A stretch of 64,000 nt of DNA from Nocardiopsis eucommiae (GTDB taxonomy: Bacteria; Actinomycetota; Actinomycetes; Streptosporangiales; Streptosporangiaceae): positions 620,001 through 684,000 of the forward strand of contig CP074402.1 of NCBI GenBank assembly GCA_018388625.1, in the 5' to 3' direction. The notes under the pieces were generated by a model, which saw nothing but the letters and a program-made list of their open reading frames with translations, was not told where the DNA came from and ran no database searches. Positions 17,825-27,274 of the stretch are shown piece after piece. Position 1 is the first letter of the stretch; every line of letters begins with the position of its first letter. Position numbers and translations under genes: made by a program.

Positions 17825-19530
17825 CTACTTGTACATCGTCTGGTTCATGGTCCCCGGGGCGTACACCTCGGGGTCGATCCAGACGTTGATCAGGAGGGCT
17901 TGCCGGACTCGCGGGCGCGGAGCAGGGCCGGGCCGATCTCGGCCGGGTCGTGGACCTCCTCGCCGTAGCCGCCGAGCATCTTCGCGAACTCGGAGTAGCG
18001 GACGTCGCCCAGGGTGTTGCCGAGCTCGCCCCGGTCCGCGCCGTACTTGGCGATCTGGCCGTACCGGATCTGGTTCATCGAGGAGTTGTTGCCGACGATC
18101 CCCACGAAGGGCAGGTCGAAGCGGACCAGGGTCTCGAAGTCCCAGCCGGTGAGGCTGAAGGCGCCGTCCCCGAAGAGCGCGACCACCTCCTTGTCCGGGC
18201 GGGCGTACTTGGCGGCCATCACGAACGGGACGCCGATGCCGAGCGTGCCGAGCGGGCCGGGGTCCAGCCAGTGGCCGGGTGACTTCGGCTGGACGACCTG
18301 GCCGGAGAAGGTGACGATGTCGCCGCCGTCGCCCACGTACACGGAGTCCTCGGTGAGGAACTGGTTGATCTCGTTGACCAGGCGGTAGGGGTGGATCGGG
18401 GTGGAGTCGGAGGTCAGCAGGTGCGCGCGCTTGTCGAGCGCGGCCTGCTCCTGGGTGCGCAGCTCCTCCAGCCACCCCTTGCGGCCCTGCGCCCCGGTGT
18501 CGCCGTAGCCGGAGACGGCCTGGAGCGCGGCGGAGAGGATGACGTCGGCGTCGCCCACGATGCCGAGGTCGATGTCGCGGTTCTTGCCGACGGTGGCGTA
18601 GTTGAGGTCGATCTGCACCACGGTGGCGTCGGGGGAGAGGCGCTTGCCGTAGCCCATCCGGAAGTCGAACGGGGTGCCGACGATGATGATGAGGTCCGAG
18701 TTGCTGAACGCGTAGCGCCGGGAGAGCTGGAAGTGGTGCGGGTCGCCGGGCGGGAGGGTGCCGCGTCCCGCGCCGTTCATGTAGGCCGGGATGTTGAGCG
18801 CGCGGACCAGTTCGACAGCGGAGTCGGTGGCCCGGGTGGTCCACACCTGGTTGCCGAGCAGGATGCTCGGCCGCTCGGAGCGCACGATCAGCTCCGCGAG
18901 GCGTTCGACGGCGGCCGGGTCGCCCGCCTGGCGGGTGGAGGCCCGGTAGTGCCCGGCGGCGGGGACGCGCGCCCGCTCCACGGGGACCTTGGCGTCCAGC
19001 ACGTCGCGGGGGATCTCCAGGAAGGACGGACCGGGGGCGCCGTTGTTGGCCTCGCGGAAGGCCATGGAGACGAGATCGGCGACGCGTTCGGTGTGCGGGA
19101 CGGTGGCCGCGAACTTGGAGATCGGGTTGATCATGTCCACGTGCGGCAGGTCCTGGAGGGAGCCCATCTTGTGCTGGCTGAGGGCGCCCTGGCCGCCGAT
19201 GACCAGCATGGGGCTCTCGGCGCGGTAGGCGTTGGCGATGCCGGTGACCGCGTCCGTGGTGCCGGGGCCCGCCGTCACCACCGCGCAGCCGGGCTTGCCG
19301 GTGATTCGTGCGTAGCCGTCTGCGGCGTGTGCGGCGACCTGCTCGTGCCGGACGTCGATCACGTCGATGCCCTCGTCGGCGCAGCCGTCGTAGATGTCGA
19401 TGATGTGGCCGCCGCAGAGTGTGAAGACGACGTCGACCCCCTCGGCCTTGAGGGCCTTGGCGACCAGGTGGCCGCCGGAGATCGTGCTGCTGTCGCTGTT
19501 CGTTTTGGTGGGTACCTTGCCTTCGGCCAT
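17825..19530 (-). CDS. oxc: Oxalyl-CoA decarboxylase-type ThDP enzyme (frame-disrupted at the end)
   Basis: About 568 residues with the three-domain ThDP-enzyme fold. Glu63 in DVRHEQVAAHAADGYAR is the cofactor-activating glutamate; the ThDP/Mg motif is GDGAFS (454-456) through GNN (481-482). One correction near 17897 restores the ending LLINVWIDPEVYAPG. On sequence alone it is equally like acetolactate-synthase-type proteins; the call comes from its place directly before frc in one operon. The reaction would be oxalyl-CoA to formyl-CoA + CO2. The ATG at 19530 is preceded by AAAGGGG at long spacing, so the start is not firm. A GntR-type palindrome lies about 60 nt upstream. Confidence 0.75.
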
Positions 19531-19587
19531 CGGTACGACGACCCCTTTCGTGCTGAGGGTGCGGAGCGTGTGATCCGTGAAGATCGG

Positions 19588-19603
19588 ATACTGTATACCG
19601 TGT
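19588..19603. promoter_or_regulatory. GntR-type palindrome upstream of oxc-frc
   Basis: ATACTGTATACCGTGT, a degenerate copy of the ATACTGTATACAGTAT box seen at seven sites in this island. It lies 58 nt before the decarboxylase ATG and just after the stop of the MFS gene. Confidence 0.65.
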
Positions 19604-19606
19604 GCA

Positions 19607-21208
19607 TCACATTGGAACACTCCGGCGCCGCGCTGTCCAGACCCCGGGAGACGGACTTGTCCCGGCGCCCGGTGGGAGCGTCCGGATGGGCAGGGGGCGG
19701 CGCAGGCGTGCGGCCAGGAGGGCGGCCACGGCCGTGAGCAGGCCGGAGGCGGCCAGGACCGGGGTGTGCGCGGTGTCCGGGACAAGACTGAGGAGGACGG
19801 TGGCGCCGCCCACGCCGAGCAGTCCGCCGACCGCTTTGGAGCCGTGGACCAGCCCCGCGAGGTCCGCCGAGCGGGCGGGATCGTCCTCGCCCGGAACGCG
19901 GAACCGGGTGGTCCCGCCGATCCGCGGGGCGCCACGGTGCGCGTCCGTGCCACCGTGCTCTCCCATGCCACCGCGCTGCCCCCGGCGTCGACCGGCGTTC
20001 CGGTGTTGGCCGGTGCCCCCGCGCTGGCCGGTGCCGAAGTGCCCTTCGGTGATCGCGCGGGTCAACGGGTAGCAGGCGCCGGTACCGGCGCCCACCACGA
20101 GGACGGCGGTGACCAGGAGCGGCAGGGGGCCGTCCGGGGCGGAGGCGGCCAGGGCGGCCTGCCCGAGCGTGGTCGCGGCCAGCAGCACGGTCAGGGTCCG
20201 GCGCCGACCTGCCCGCTCGGCCGCCCCACTCGCGGCGAGCCGCCCGACCCCGCTGCCCACGGCGAACGCCGTGACGGCCACCGCGACCTGGGTCGGATCG
20301 CGGCCCAGGCCCGACAGGACCGGTGGGAGCAGCACCAGGGTGAACAGCCCTACCGTCCCGGACAACGCCACGATCGCGTGCAGGGCGTGCAGGGAGCGCC
20401 CGCTCGCCCAGGCCTGGCCCGCGGTGAAGTCGCGCGCGGCCGGGGGTCGGCCCCGCGCCGCAGCGCGGCCGCGCGGGGGTCGCTGCCCGGAGGCCACCAG
20501 CACGCCGGGGCCCCGCGCTGACCCGCGCCGCCCGCCACACCGAGGACGAGCACGGCCACGGCGAGGACGGTGGCCGCGGTGCCCGGGTCGCCGGAGGGCG
20601 GCCCCAGCGCGAGAGCGGGCAGGAGCGGAACCGAACCCAGGGCGAAGGCCCCGCCCACGGCGCCCAGGCGCACGGTGTGCCGGTCCGGGAACCACCCGCC
20701 CACCAGGTCCACGCAGGAGTGGTAGACCAGTCCCGCCCCCACGCCGCCGAGCAGCCCGTACCCCGCGACGGCGGTCAGCGGGTCCGTGGTGTGCCCGACC
20801 GTGTACACGGCCACGGCGCAGAGCGCCGCCCCCGCGCAGATCGCCGTGCCCGGGTGGAGCAGTCCCCGGGTCCGGAGCAGGCGCGGCACCGGGGCGAAGC
20901 AGCCCTGGACGAGGGCCCAGACCAGGAACGGGGTCAGCGCCTGGGCGGGGACCAACCGTGCGCCGCCGTCAGGAGGGGGACGGCCGCGCCGTAGCCGAAC
21001 TGGAGGACGCCCACCGCGGCGACCGCGAGCAGGGCGCGGGCCAGCAGCACGGACCTCGGTGCTCCGGTGAGCAGGCGGGCGGAGGGTCCGACGGTGTAGC
21101 GCCGCCCCCGCCAGTCGAGGACGTCGGTGACCGTCGAGGGGCCGGGCGGGGGCTCCGGTTCGGCTGGGGCGGGCCGGGGCGGTGGTCCGGGCAGATGGCG
21201 GGGAACAT
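19607..21208 (-). CDS. MFS carrier, oxalate/formate-antiporter-like (frame-disrupted)
   Basis: A 12-segment major facilitator of about 530 residues, broken by at least three apparent single-base losses (near 21185, 20955 and 20518). Recognisable parts: RSVLLARALLAVAAVGVLQFGYGAAVP, GYGLLGGVGAGLVYHSCVDLVGGWFP, GRDPTQVAVAVTAFAVGSGVGRL and LVHGSKAVGGLLGVGG. The GYGxxGGxGxG and GWFPDR pattern is typical of the OFA (oxalate/formate antiporter) subfamily. An unusual Gly/Arg/His-rich loop (about GTGQRGGTGQHRNAGRRR) lies between late segments. The ATG at 21208 follows AAGGAGG, which overlaps a GntR-type box. Substrate inferred from context. Confidence 0.7.
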
Positions 21209-21218
21209 GGCGACCTCC

Positions 21219-21236
21219 TTGTATGCAGTATGCAAA
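21219..21236. promoter_or_regulatory. GntR-type palindrome at the MFS carrier start
   Basis: TTGTATGCAGTATGCAAA; its minus strand reads TGCATACTGCATACAA, ending at the ribosome site of the MFS gene. Its position 11 nt before the ATG would let a bound repressor block initiation. It pairs with the box at 21284, 50 nt away, that serves the divergent sucC gene. Confidence 0.7.
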
Positions 21237-21283
21237 GTCCAGGAGGGCTTGTGAAGGGGCATTCCGCTCACCATGCCTATTGA

Positions 21284-21299
21284 ATACTGCATACAATAT
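21284..21299. promoter_or_regulatory. GntR-type palindrome upstream of the sucC homologue
   Basis: ATACTGCATACAATAT, 45 nt before the TTG start of the sucC homologue. Nearly identical to the MFS-side box in the same intergenic region. Confidence 0.7.
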
Positions 21300-21344
21300 G
21301 GAGTATCACTGGAAGGGGGGCGACGAGCGGACGGAGGAGGAGCG

Positions 21345-22516
21345 TTGGATCTCCACGAGTACGAGGCCAAACAGATCTTCGGTGAGTACGGGGTCGCTCT
21401 GGTCGAGGGCGAGATCGCGGACACCCCCGAGCGGGTGGCGTCGGTGGCCGGTCGCCTCGGCCGGAGGGTCGTGGTGAAGGCCCAGGTCAAGACCGGTGGA
21501 CGTGGCAAGGCCGGCGGTGTGAGGGTGGCGGAGGGCCCCGCCGAGGCCCGGGCCCGGGCGGAGGAGATCCTCGGCATGGACATCAAGGGCCACACGGTCC
21601 ACCGTGTCCTGGTCGAGGAGGCGAGTGACATCGCCGAGGAGTACTACTTCTCCTTCCTGCTCGACCGCGCCCACCGTGAGTTCATCTCGATCTGCTCGGC
21701 GCGGGGCGGGATGGAGATCGAGGAAGTCGCCGCGGCCGAGCCCGACGCGGTCGTGCGCACCCCGGTCGGTCCCCAGGGGTGGGACGTGAGGAGGCGCTGG
21801 GCATCTGCGCGGCCGCCGGACTCCCCGAGGAGGTCCGGGACCGCGCCGCCACGGTCATCGCCGCCCTGTGGGAGGTGATGGTGGGCGAGGACGCCACGCT
21901 GGTGGAGGTGAACCCGCTGGTGCGCACCGCCGACGGCCGGGTGGTCGCCCTCGACGGCAAGGTCACCCTGGACGACAACGCGGCCTACCGTCACACCGAG
22001 CGGACCCCGTTCACGCACGGCGCGGGGACCGACGAACGCGAACTCCGCGCCCGGGAACGCGGCCTGAACTACGTACGGCTCGACGGCGAGGTCGGCGTCA
22101 TCGGCAACGGCGCCGGACTCGTGATGTCCACCCTGGACGTGGTCGCCCGCGCCGGGGAGGAGCACGGCGGCGTGCGCCCCGCCAACTTCCTCGACATCGG
22201 CGGCGGCGCCTCCGCCGAGGTCATGGCCAACGGCCTCGACGTGATCCTGGGGGACCCGGCCGTGCGGAGCGTGTTCGTCAACGTCTTCGGCGGGATCACC
22301 GCCTGCGACGCCGTCGCCAACGGCGTCGTGCAGGCCCTCGAACTCCTGGAGAGCCGGGGAGAGGACGTCGGCAAGCCACTGGTCGTGCGCCTGGACGGCA
22401 ACAGCGCCGAGCAGGGGCGCCAGATCCTCACCGCCCGCGCCCACCCGGCCGTGCGCCAGGCGGACACCATGGACGGCGCCGCCCGGCTCGCCGCCGAACT
22501 CGCCGCGCGGAACTGA
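21345..22516 (+). CDS. sucC: Succinyl-CoA synthetase beta-subunit homologue (frame-disrupted)
   Basis: About 390 residues after one correction near 21778 (GGGG). The TTG start follows GGAGGAGGAG and gives [20 protein letters not shown], the universal SucC opening. ATP-grasp features: [39 protein letters not shown] and [18 protein letters not shown]. Canonical SucC with SucD makes succinyl-CoA reversibly with NDP phosphorylation. This copy sits in an oxalate gene island behind a GntR-type box, so it is probably a specialised paralogue acting on an acid of that pathway rather than the TCA-cycle enzyme. Confidence 0.85.
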
Positions 22517-22548
22517 CCGGGCCCGCCCCCGCAGACAGGAGAAACCCC

Positions 22549-23490
22549 ATGGCCATCTTTCTGAACAGGGACAGCAGGGTGCTCGTCCAGGGCATGACCG
22601 GTGCCGAGGGCACCAGGCACACCCGGCGCATGCTCGCGGCCGGGACCAGCGTCGTCGGCGGTGTGAACCCGCGCAAGGCCGGTCAGAGCGTCGACTTCGA
22701 CGGCACCGAGGTGCCCGTCTTCGGCTCCGTGGCGGAGGGCGTCAAGGCCACCGGCGCGGACGTCACCGTGGTCTTCGTGCCGCCCCGCTTCACCCGGGAC
22801 GCGGTGGAGGAGGCGATCGACGCCGAGATCGGCCTGGCCGTCGTGATCACCGAGGGTGTTCCGGTCCACGACACCGCCGCCTTCTGGTGCCTGGCCGCCG
22901 CACGCGGCAACCGCACCAGGATCATCGGCCCCAACTGCCCCGGCCTCATCAGTCCGGGCCAGTCCAACGCGGGCATCATCCCGGCCGACATCACCGAGCC
23001 CGGCCGCATCGGCCTGGTCAGCAAGTCCGGCACCCTCACCTACCAGCTCATGTACGAACTGCGGGACCTCGGCTTCTCCACGGCGGTGGGGATCGGCGGC
23101 GACCCGATCATCGGCACCACGCACATCGACGCCCTGGCCGCCTTCGAGGAGGACCCGGACACCGACGTGATCGTGATGATCGGCGAGATCGGCGGCGACG
23201 CCGAGGAGCGCGCGGCCGCGTACGTCCGGGAACACGTCTCCAAGCCCGTCGTCGGCTACGTCGCGGGTTTCACCGCGCCCGAGGGCAGGACCATGGGCCA
23301 CGCCGGGGCGATCGTCTCCGGCTCCTCCGGGACGGCCGCCGCGAAGAAGGAGGCCCTGGAGGCGGCCGGGGTGCGGGTCGGCCGGACCCCGAGCGAGACC
23401 GCCCGCCTCGTCCGGTCCGTCCTGGCGGCGGTCGAGAACCGAGAGGAGGGGGACGGTCTCGCTCCGGCGACGGCGTCCGCGACCCCATGA
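22549..23490 (+). CDS. sucD: Succinyl-CoA synthetase alpha-subunit homologue
   Basis: Intact, 313 residues. Features: [19 protein letters not shown] (CoA-binding), [48 protein letters not shown] and the phosphorylated His251 in [15 protein letters not shown]. It follows the sucC homologue by 32 nt with AGGAGA before the ATG. The C-terminus extends slightly ([18 protein letters not shown]) and its stop overlaps the next ATG by 4 nt. The function is discussed under the beta subunit. Confidence 0.9.
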   Translation: MAIFLNRDSRVLVQGMTGAEGTRHTRRMLAAGTSVVGGVNPRKAGQSVDFDGTEVPVFGSVAEGVKATGADVTVVFVPPRFTRDAVEEAIDAEIGLAVVITEGVPVHDTAAFWCLAAARGNRTRIIGPNCPGLISPGQSNAGIIPADITEPGRIGLVSKSGTLTYQLMYELRDLGFSTAVGIGGDPIIGTTHIDALAAFEEDPDTDVIVMIGEIGGDAEERAAAYVREHVSKPVVGYVAGFTAPEGRTMGHAGAIVSGSSGTAAAKKEALEAAGVRVGRTPSETARLVRSVLAAVENREEGDGLAPATASATP

Positions 23491-25044
23491 CGACGATCCT
23501 GAAACCCGGTACCGAGTGGGCGACCCTGTACGCCCGGTGCCGAGAGGCGGCCCCGGAGGCCTTCGGACCCGACAGGGTGCACAACCGCTGGGGCGGCCGG
23601 TGGCGTGTCGACGGACAACCGCGCGTCTCACACTCGCCGGTGGACGGTACCGAGATCGCCGGACCGCCCATGCTCGACGCCTCCACGGCGGCGCGGGCCG
23701 TGGCGGAGGCGGCGATCGAGCACCGTGCCTGGGCCGGGGTCCCCTTGGAGGAACGCCGTACCCGTGTGCGTGCCGCGGTCCGGTCCTGGGGCGAACACCG
23801 GGACACCCTGGCACTGGCGCTCGTCTGGGAGATCGGCAAGCCCTGGCGGCTCGCGCGCCAGGACGTCGACCGCGCCATCTCCGGGGTGGAGTGGTACCTG
23901 GACGGGATCGACACGATGATGGTCGGGAGGCGGGCGCTGGAGGGACCCGTCAGCAACATCGCCAGCTGGAACTACCCGATGAGCGTCCTGGCGCACGCGA
24001 TGTGTGTCCAGGCCCTCTCGGGCAACGCGGCGATCGCCAAGACACCCACCGACGGCGGGCTCGTGTGCCTCACCCTCGCCGTCGCCCTGGCGGTGCGCGA
24101 GGGACTCCCGTTCACCCTGGTCGGTGGCGGCGGGAGGGACCTCGCCCCGGCGCTGGTCCGCAGCCCGGAGATCGGCTGTGTGTCCTTCGTCGGCGGCCGT
24201 GACACCGGAGGCCGGGTCGCCGCCGACCTGGCGGACCTGGACCGGCGCCACATCCTGGAACAGGAGGGGCTGAACTGCTGGGGTGTGTGGGAGTTCGACG
24301 ACTGGGAGGCCCTCTCCGGCCAGATCCGCAGGACCTTCGACTACGCCAAGCAGCGCTGCACGGCCTACCCCCGGTTCGTCGTGCAGAGGTCCCGCTTCGC
24401 CGACTTCCTCCAGGCGTACCTCGCTGCGGCGGCGGGGGTGCGGTTCGGCCACCCCTCGCGGTCGCGGACCCGGGGAGGACCTGCCCGAACTCGACTTCGG
24501 GCCGGTGATCAACGCGGCCAAGGCCAAGGAACTCCACGACCGGGTGTCGGAGGCCGTCGCGGGCGGGGCGGTGCCCCTGTACCGCGGCACCCTGGCCGAC
24601 GCACTGCTGCTGCCCGGACAGAACACCGACGCCTACGTGGCCCCCGTGGCTCTGCTCGAACCGCCGAGGTCCTCCCCGCTCTTCCACGCCGAGCCCTTCG
24701 GGCCGGTCGACACGATCGTGCTGGTCGACACCGAGGCCGAGCTCATGGCGGCGATGAACGCCAGCAACGGCGCCCTGGTCGCCACCCTCTCCTGCGACGA
24801 CACCGACACCGCCGTGCGCCTGGCGGCCGGGGTGCGGGCCTTCAAGGTCGGGGTCAACCGCCCGCGCTCGCGCGGCGACCGCGACGAGCTCTTCGGCGGC
24901 TGGGGCGACTCCTGGCGCGGAGCCTTCGTGGGCGGTGAACTCCTCGTGCACGCGGTCACCCGGGGGCCCGCGGGCGAGCGGTCGCCCGGTAACTTCCCGC
25001 ACCACACGCTTCTCCCCGAGGGGTGGGAGGGGGCGGTGCGGTAG
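23487..25044 (+). CDS. Aldehyde dehydrogenase family protein in the oxalate island (frame-disrupted)
   Basis: About 519 residues. The start overlaps the sucD stop as ATGA. Aldehyde-dehydrogenase landmarks: [16 protein letters not shown] (the WNYP loop), [10 protein letters not shown], the general-base Glu in ILEQEGLN and catalytic Cys in [12 protein letters not shown], and [10 protein letters not shown]. Two corrections near 24455 and 24472 restore [20 protein letters not shown]. The usual LELGGK and GQxC signatures are altered (LEQEGLN, KQRC), so the clade is not a standard one. Coupling to the SucCD pair suggests an aldehyde/acid/acyl-CoA step linked to oxalate or glyoxylate metabolism; substrate unknown. 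Confidence 0.75.
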
Positions 25045-25085
25045 GGAGCGCGGCGTTCCGCCGAACACTCCACGCGGCGTGACGA

Positions 25086-25118
25086 ACGGGCCCGGAGGGT
25101 GCGACCCCTCGGGCCCGT
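25086..25118. terminator. Terminator hairpin after the aldehyde dehydrogenase gene
   Basis: Arms around ACGGGCCCGGAGGG and CCCCTCGGGCCCGT with a short loop, about 40 nt past the stop codon. The rest of the 276-nt gap between the convergent genes holds a second hairpin at 25275. Confidence 0.65.
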
Positions 25119-25274
25119 GGGGGGCAGGGCCCGGCCCCGGGAGCATCCGCGCTCGCTGCCACGGCGAGAGCGTTCGGAAGGACGGGTCCCGGTGAGAGGC
25201 CGCGCGGTCGAATCGACCGGACACCGCGACGGGGCGGCGGCACTCGTGCCGCCGCCCCGGGGTGAGCCGGTGTC

Positions 25275-25315
25275 GGACCTGGTTGGTGCGGGGGCTGGAA
25301 CGCGCCAACCAGGTC
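25275..25315 (-). terminator. Terminator hairpin after fdhD
   Basis: GGACCTGGTTGGTGCG (25275-25290) pairs with CGCGCCAACCAGGTCC (approximately 25300-25315) around a 10-nt loop, immediately downstream of the fdhD stop on the minus strand. Confidence 0.7.
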
Positions 25316-25320
25316 CGCGT

Positions 25321-26198
25321 CTACCGTTCCGGAGGGCGCGTGGCCCCTGGGGCCGCCGAGGACGCGAGCGTCCTCTCCAGGAGAACGCGATGCCTTCCGG
25401 TGTAGACGTTCATGGAGCTGCCGCGCAGGAAGCCGACGAGCGTCATGCCCGCCTCCGTGGCCAGGTCGACAGCGAGGGACGAGGGGGCCGAGACGGCGGC
25501 CATCATCGGGATGCCCGCCATCCACGCCTTCTGGACCAGCTCGAAGGACGCCCGCCCCGACACCATGAGCACGGTCTCGCTCAGCGGGAGGCGGTCGGAG
25601 CGCAGAGCCCAGCCGAGCAGCTTGTCGACGGCGTTGTGCCGCCCCACGTCCTCGCGCGCCGCCAGCAGTTCGCCCTCGGAGGTGAACAGCCCGGCGGCGT
25701 GCAGTCCGCCCGTGCGGTCGAACACCCGCTGGGCCTCACGCAGGCGGTCCGGGAGGACGGTGAGGGTGGGCACGTCGATCCGGAGGCCGTCGTCGGCCAC
25801 CGACCACCGCGCCTTGGTGCGCACGGCGTCCAGGCTGGCCTTGCCGCACAGCCCGCACGAGGACGAGGTGTAGAAGTTGCGCTCCAGCGAGGTGTCGGGA
25901 AGCGCCACCCCCGGGGCCAGGGACACGTCCAGCACGTTGTAGGTGTTGGACCCGTCCGCGGTGGCCCCCGCGCAGTACCGGATGGCGGTGACCTCGGACC
26001 CCTCGGAGACCACCCCTCGCTCACCAGGAACCCGGCGGCGAGGTCGAAGTCGCTCCCGGGGGTCCGCATGGTGATGCTCAACGGGGCGCCGTCCAGCCTG
26101 ATCTCCAGCGGCTCCTCCACCACGAGGGTGTCGACGCGTTCGCTCTCCACACCCTCCCTGATCCGGAGGACCTTCTCACGGGCGGTCACCCGTCCCAT
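25321..26198 (-). CDS. fdhD: Formate dehydrogenase sulfurtransferase FdhD (frame-disrupted)
   Basis: About 292 residues, one correction near 26012. It begins [13 protein letters not shown] and [20 protein letters not shown], and has the conserved cysteine loop [12 protein letters not shown] (the two Cys that transfer sulfur), [26 protein letters not shown] and [13 protein letters not shown]. FdhD passes sulfur from IscS-type desulfurases to the bis-MGD cofactor, a step required for formate dehydrogenase activity. It lies 137 nt downstream of the formate dehydrogenase Fe-S gene and is its maturation factor. Confidence 0.93.
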
Positions 26199-26335
26199 TC
26201 CCCACCACCGCCTTCCGGTGCACGAGTGCGTTTACTGGTCTACTCTTCCCGACATTCGGTGTCGAGGGGACGAAGCGTCAAATCGGCGTATGGAGGACAG
26301 ACCGCCGCAAGGGGTCCCGGTCGCCGCCCCGGGCC

Positions 26336-27274
26336 TCAGCCGTCCCCGCGCCGCTGGACGTGCTGGAAGCCGAATCTGCCCTTGATACAGAGGTTTCCGT
26401 GCGTCACGGGGTTGTCGTGCGGCGAGGTCACCTTGACGATCTCGTTCTCCTGGACGTGCAGTGTGACGTTGCACCCGACCCCGCAGTAGGTGCAGATCGT
26501 GGTCGTCTCGGTCTGGCTCTCCTCGTCCCACGTGCCCGCCGCGCGCATGTCGAACTCCGTGGTGAACGACAGCGCCCCGGTCGGGCAGACCTCGATGCAG
26601 TTCCCGCAGTACACACAGGCCGAGTCAGGGAGCTCCACGTCGTGTTCGGTGGAGATCCGGGCGTCGAACCCGCGTCCGGCCACCCCGATCGCGAAGGTGT
26701 TCTGCCACTGGTCCCCGCAGGCGTCCACGCACTTGTAGCACATGATGCACTTCGAGTAGTCGCGCACGTAGAGGTCGTTGTCCACCTTGGCGGGTTGCTC
26801 GACCGTGGCGGCCTCCGCGCCGTCGCCGGGCTCGTGCTCGCCCGCGCGCCGGGCGTCGCGGACCCCGAGCGCCGCCGGTTCGGCCCGGGGCCGAACCGCT
26901 CCGGCTCCGCCTCGTAGCGGTCCATCCACCCGTCGACCTTCGGGGTGGTGGACAGGTCCACCGAGGATCCCAGCAGTTCGAGGACCAGCTTGCGGCTGTG
27001 CCGCACGCGTTCGGAGTCGGTGGCCACGCTCATGCCCTCCTCCAGCTTGCGGGAGCAGGCGGGGGCCAGGGTGCGGGCGCCCTCCACCTCCACCACGCAC
27101 ACGCGGCAGGCGTTGCGGGGGTCAGGGTGTCGCCGTGGCAGAGCGTGGGCACTTCGGTGCCCTCGGCGGTGCAGGCCTCCAGGACGGTGGTGCCCTCGGG
27201 GACGCGGACGGTCGCGCCGTCGATGGTCGCGTCGATCAGGCGTCGGGGGTGGGCAGGAGTACGGGGACGGTCAT
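26336..27274 (-). CDS. Formate dehydrogenase Fe-S segment, N-terminal half of a split alpha subunit (frame-disrupted)
   Basis: About 313 residues after corrections near 27240, 27120 and 26895. Order of domains: plant-type 2Fe-2S ferredoxin (PTLCHGDTLTP, then NACRVCVVEVEG), the His-Cys 4Fe-4S element (SERVRHSRKLVLELL), a two-cluster ferredoxin region (CIMCYKCVDACGD and CVYCGNCIEVCPTGALS), and finally the 4Fe-4S head of a molybdopterin oxidoreductase (ICTYCGVGCNVTLHVQENEI through NLCIKGRFGFQHVQ), ending four codons later. This is exactly the front half of FdsA/NuoG-like formate dehydrogenases. The catalytic half is the gene at 29617. The ATG overlaps the NuoEF stop (ATGA) after AGGAGG. Confidence 0.8.

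Noticed and set aside
17825..19530. Annotation of the ThDP enzyme as acetolactate synthase
   Set aside because: The sequence fits that broad family, but it is in one operon with an unmistakable formyl-CoA:oxalate CoA-transferase and under the island palindrome, so oxalyl-CoA decarboxylation is the better reading.
26199..26335. A possible eighth GntR-type box upstream of fdhD
   Set aside because: The stretch near 26230-26245 (minus strand GTAGACCAGTAAAC) shares only part of the half-site and lacks the ACTGTATACAGT centre.
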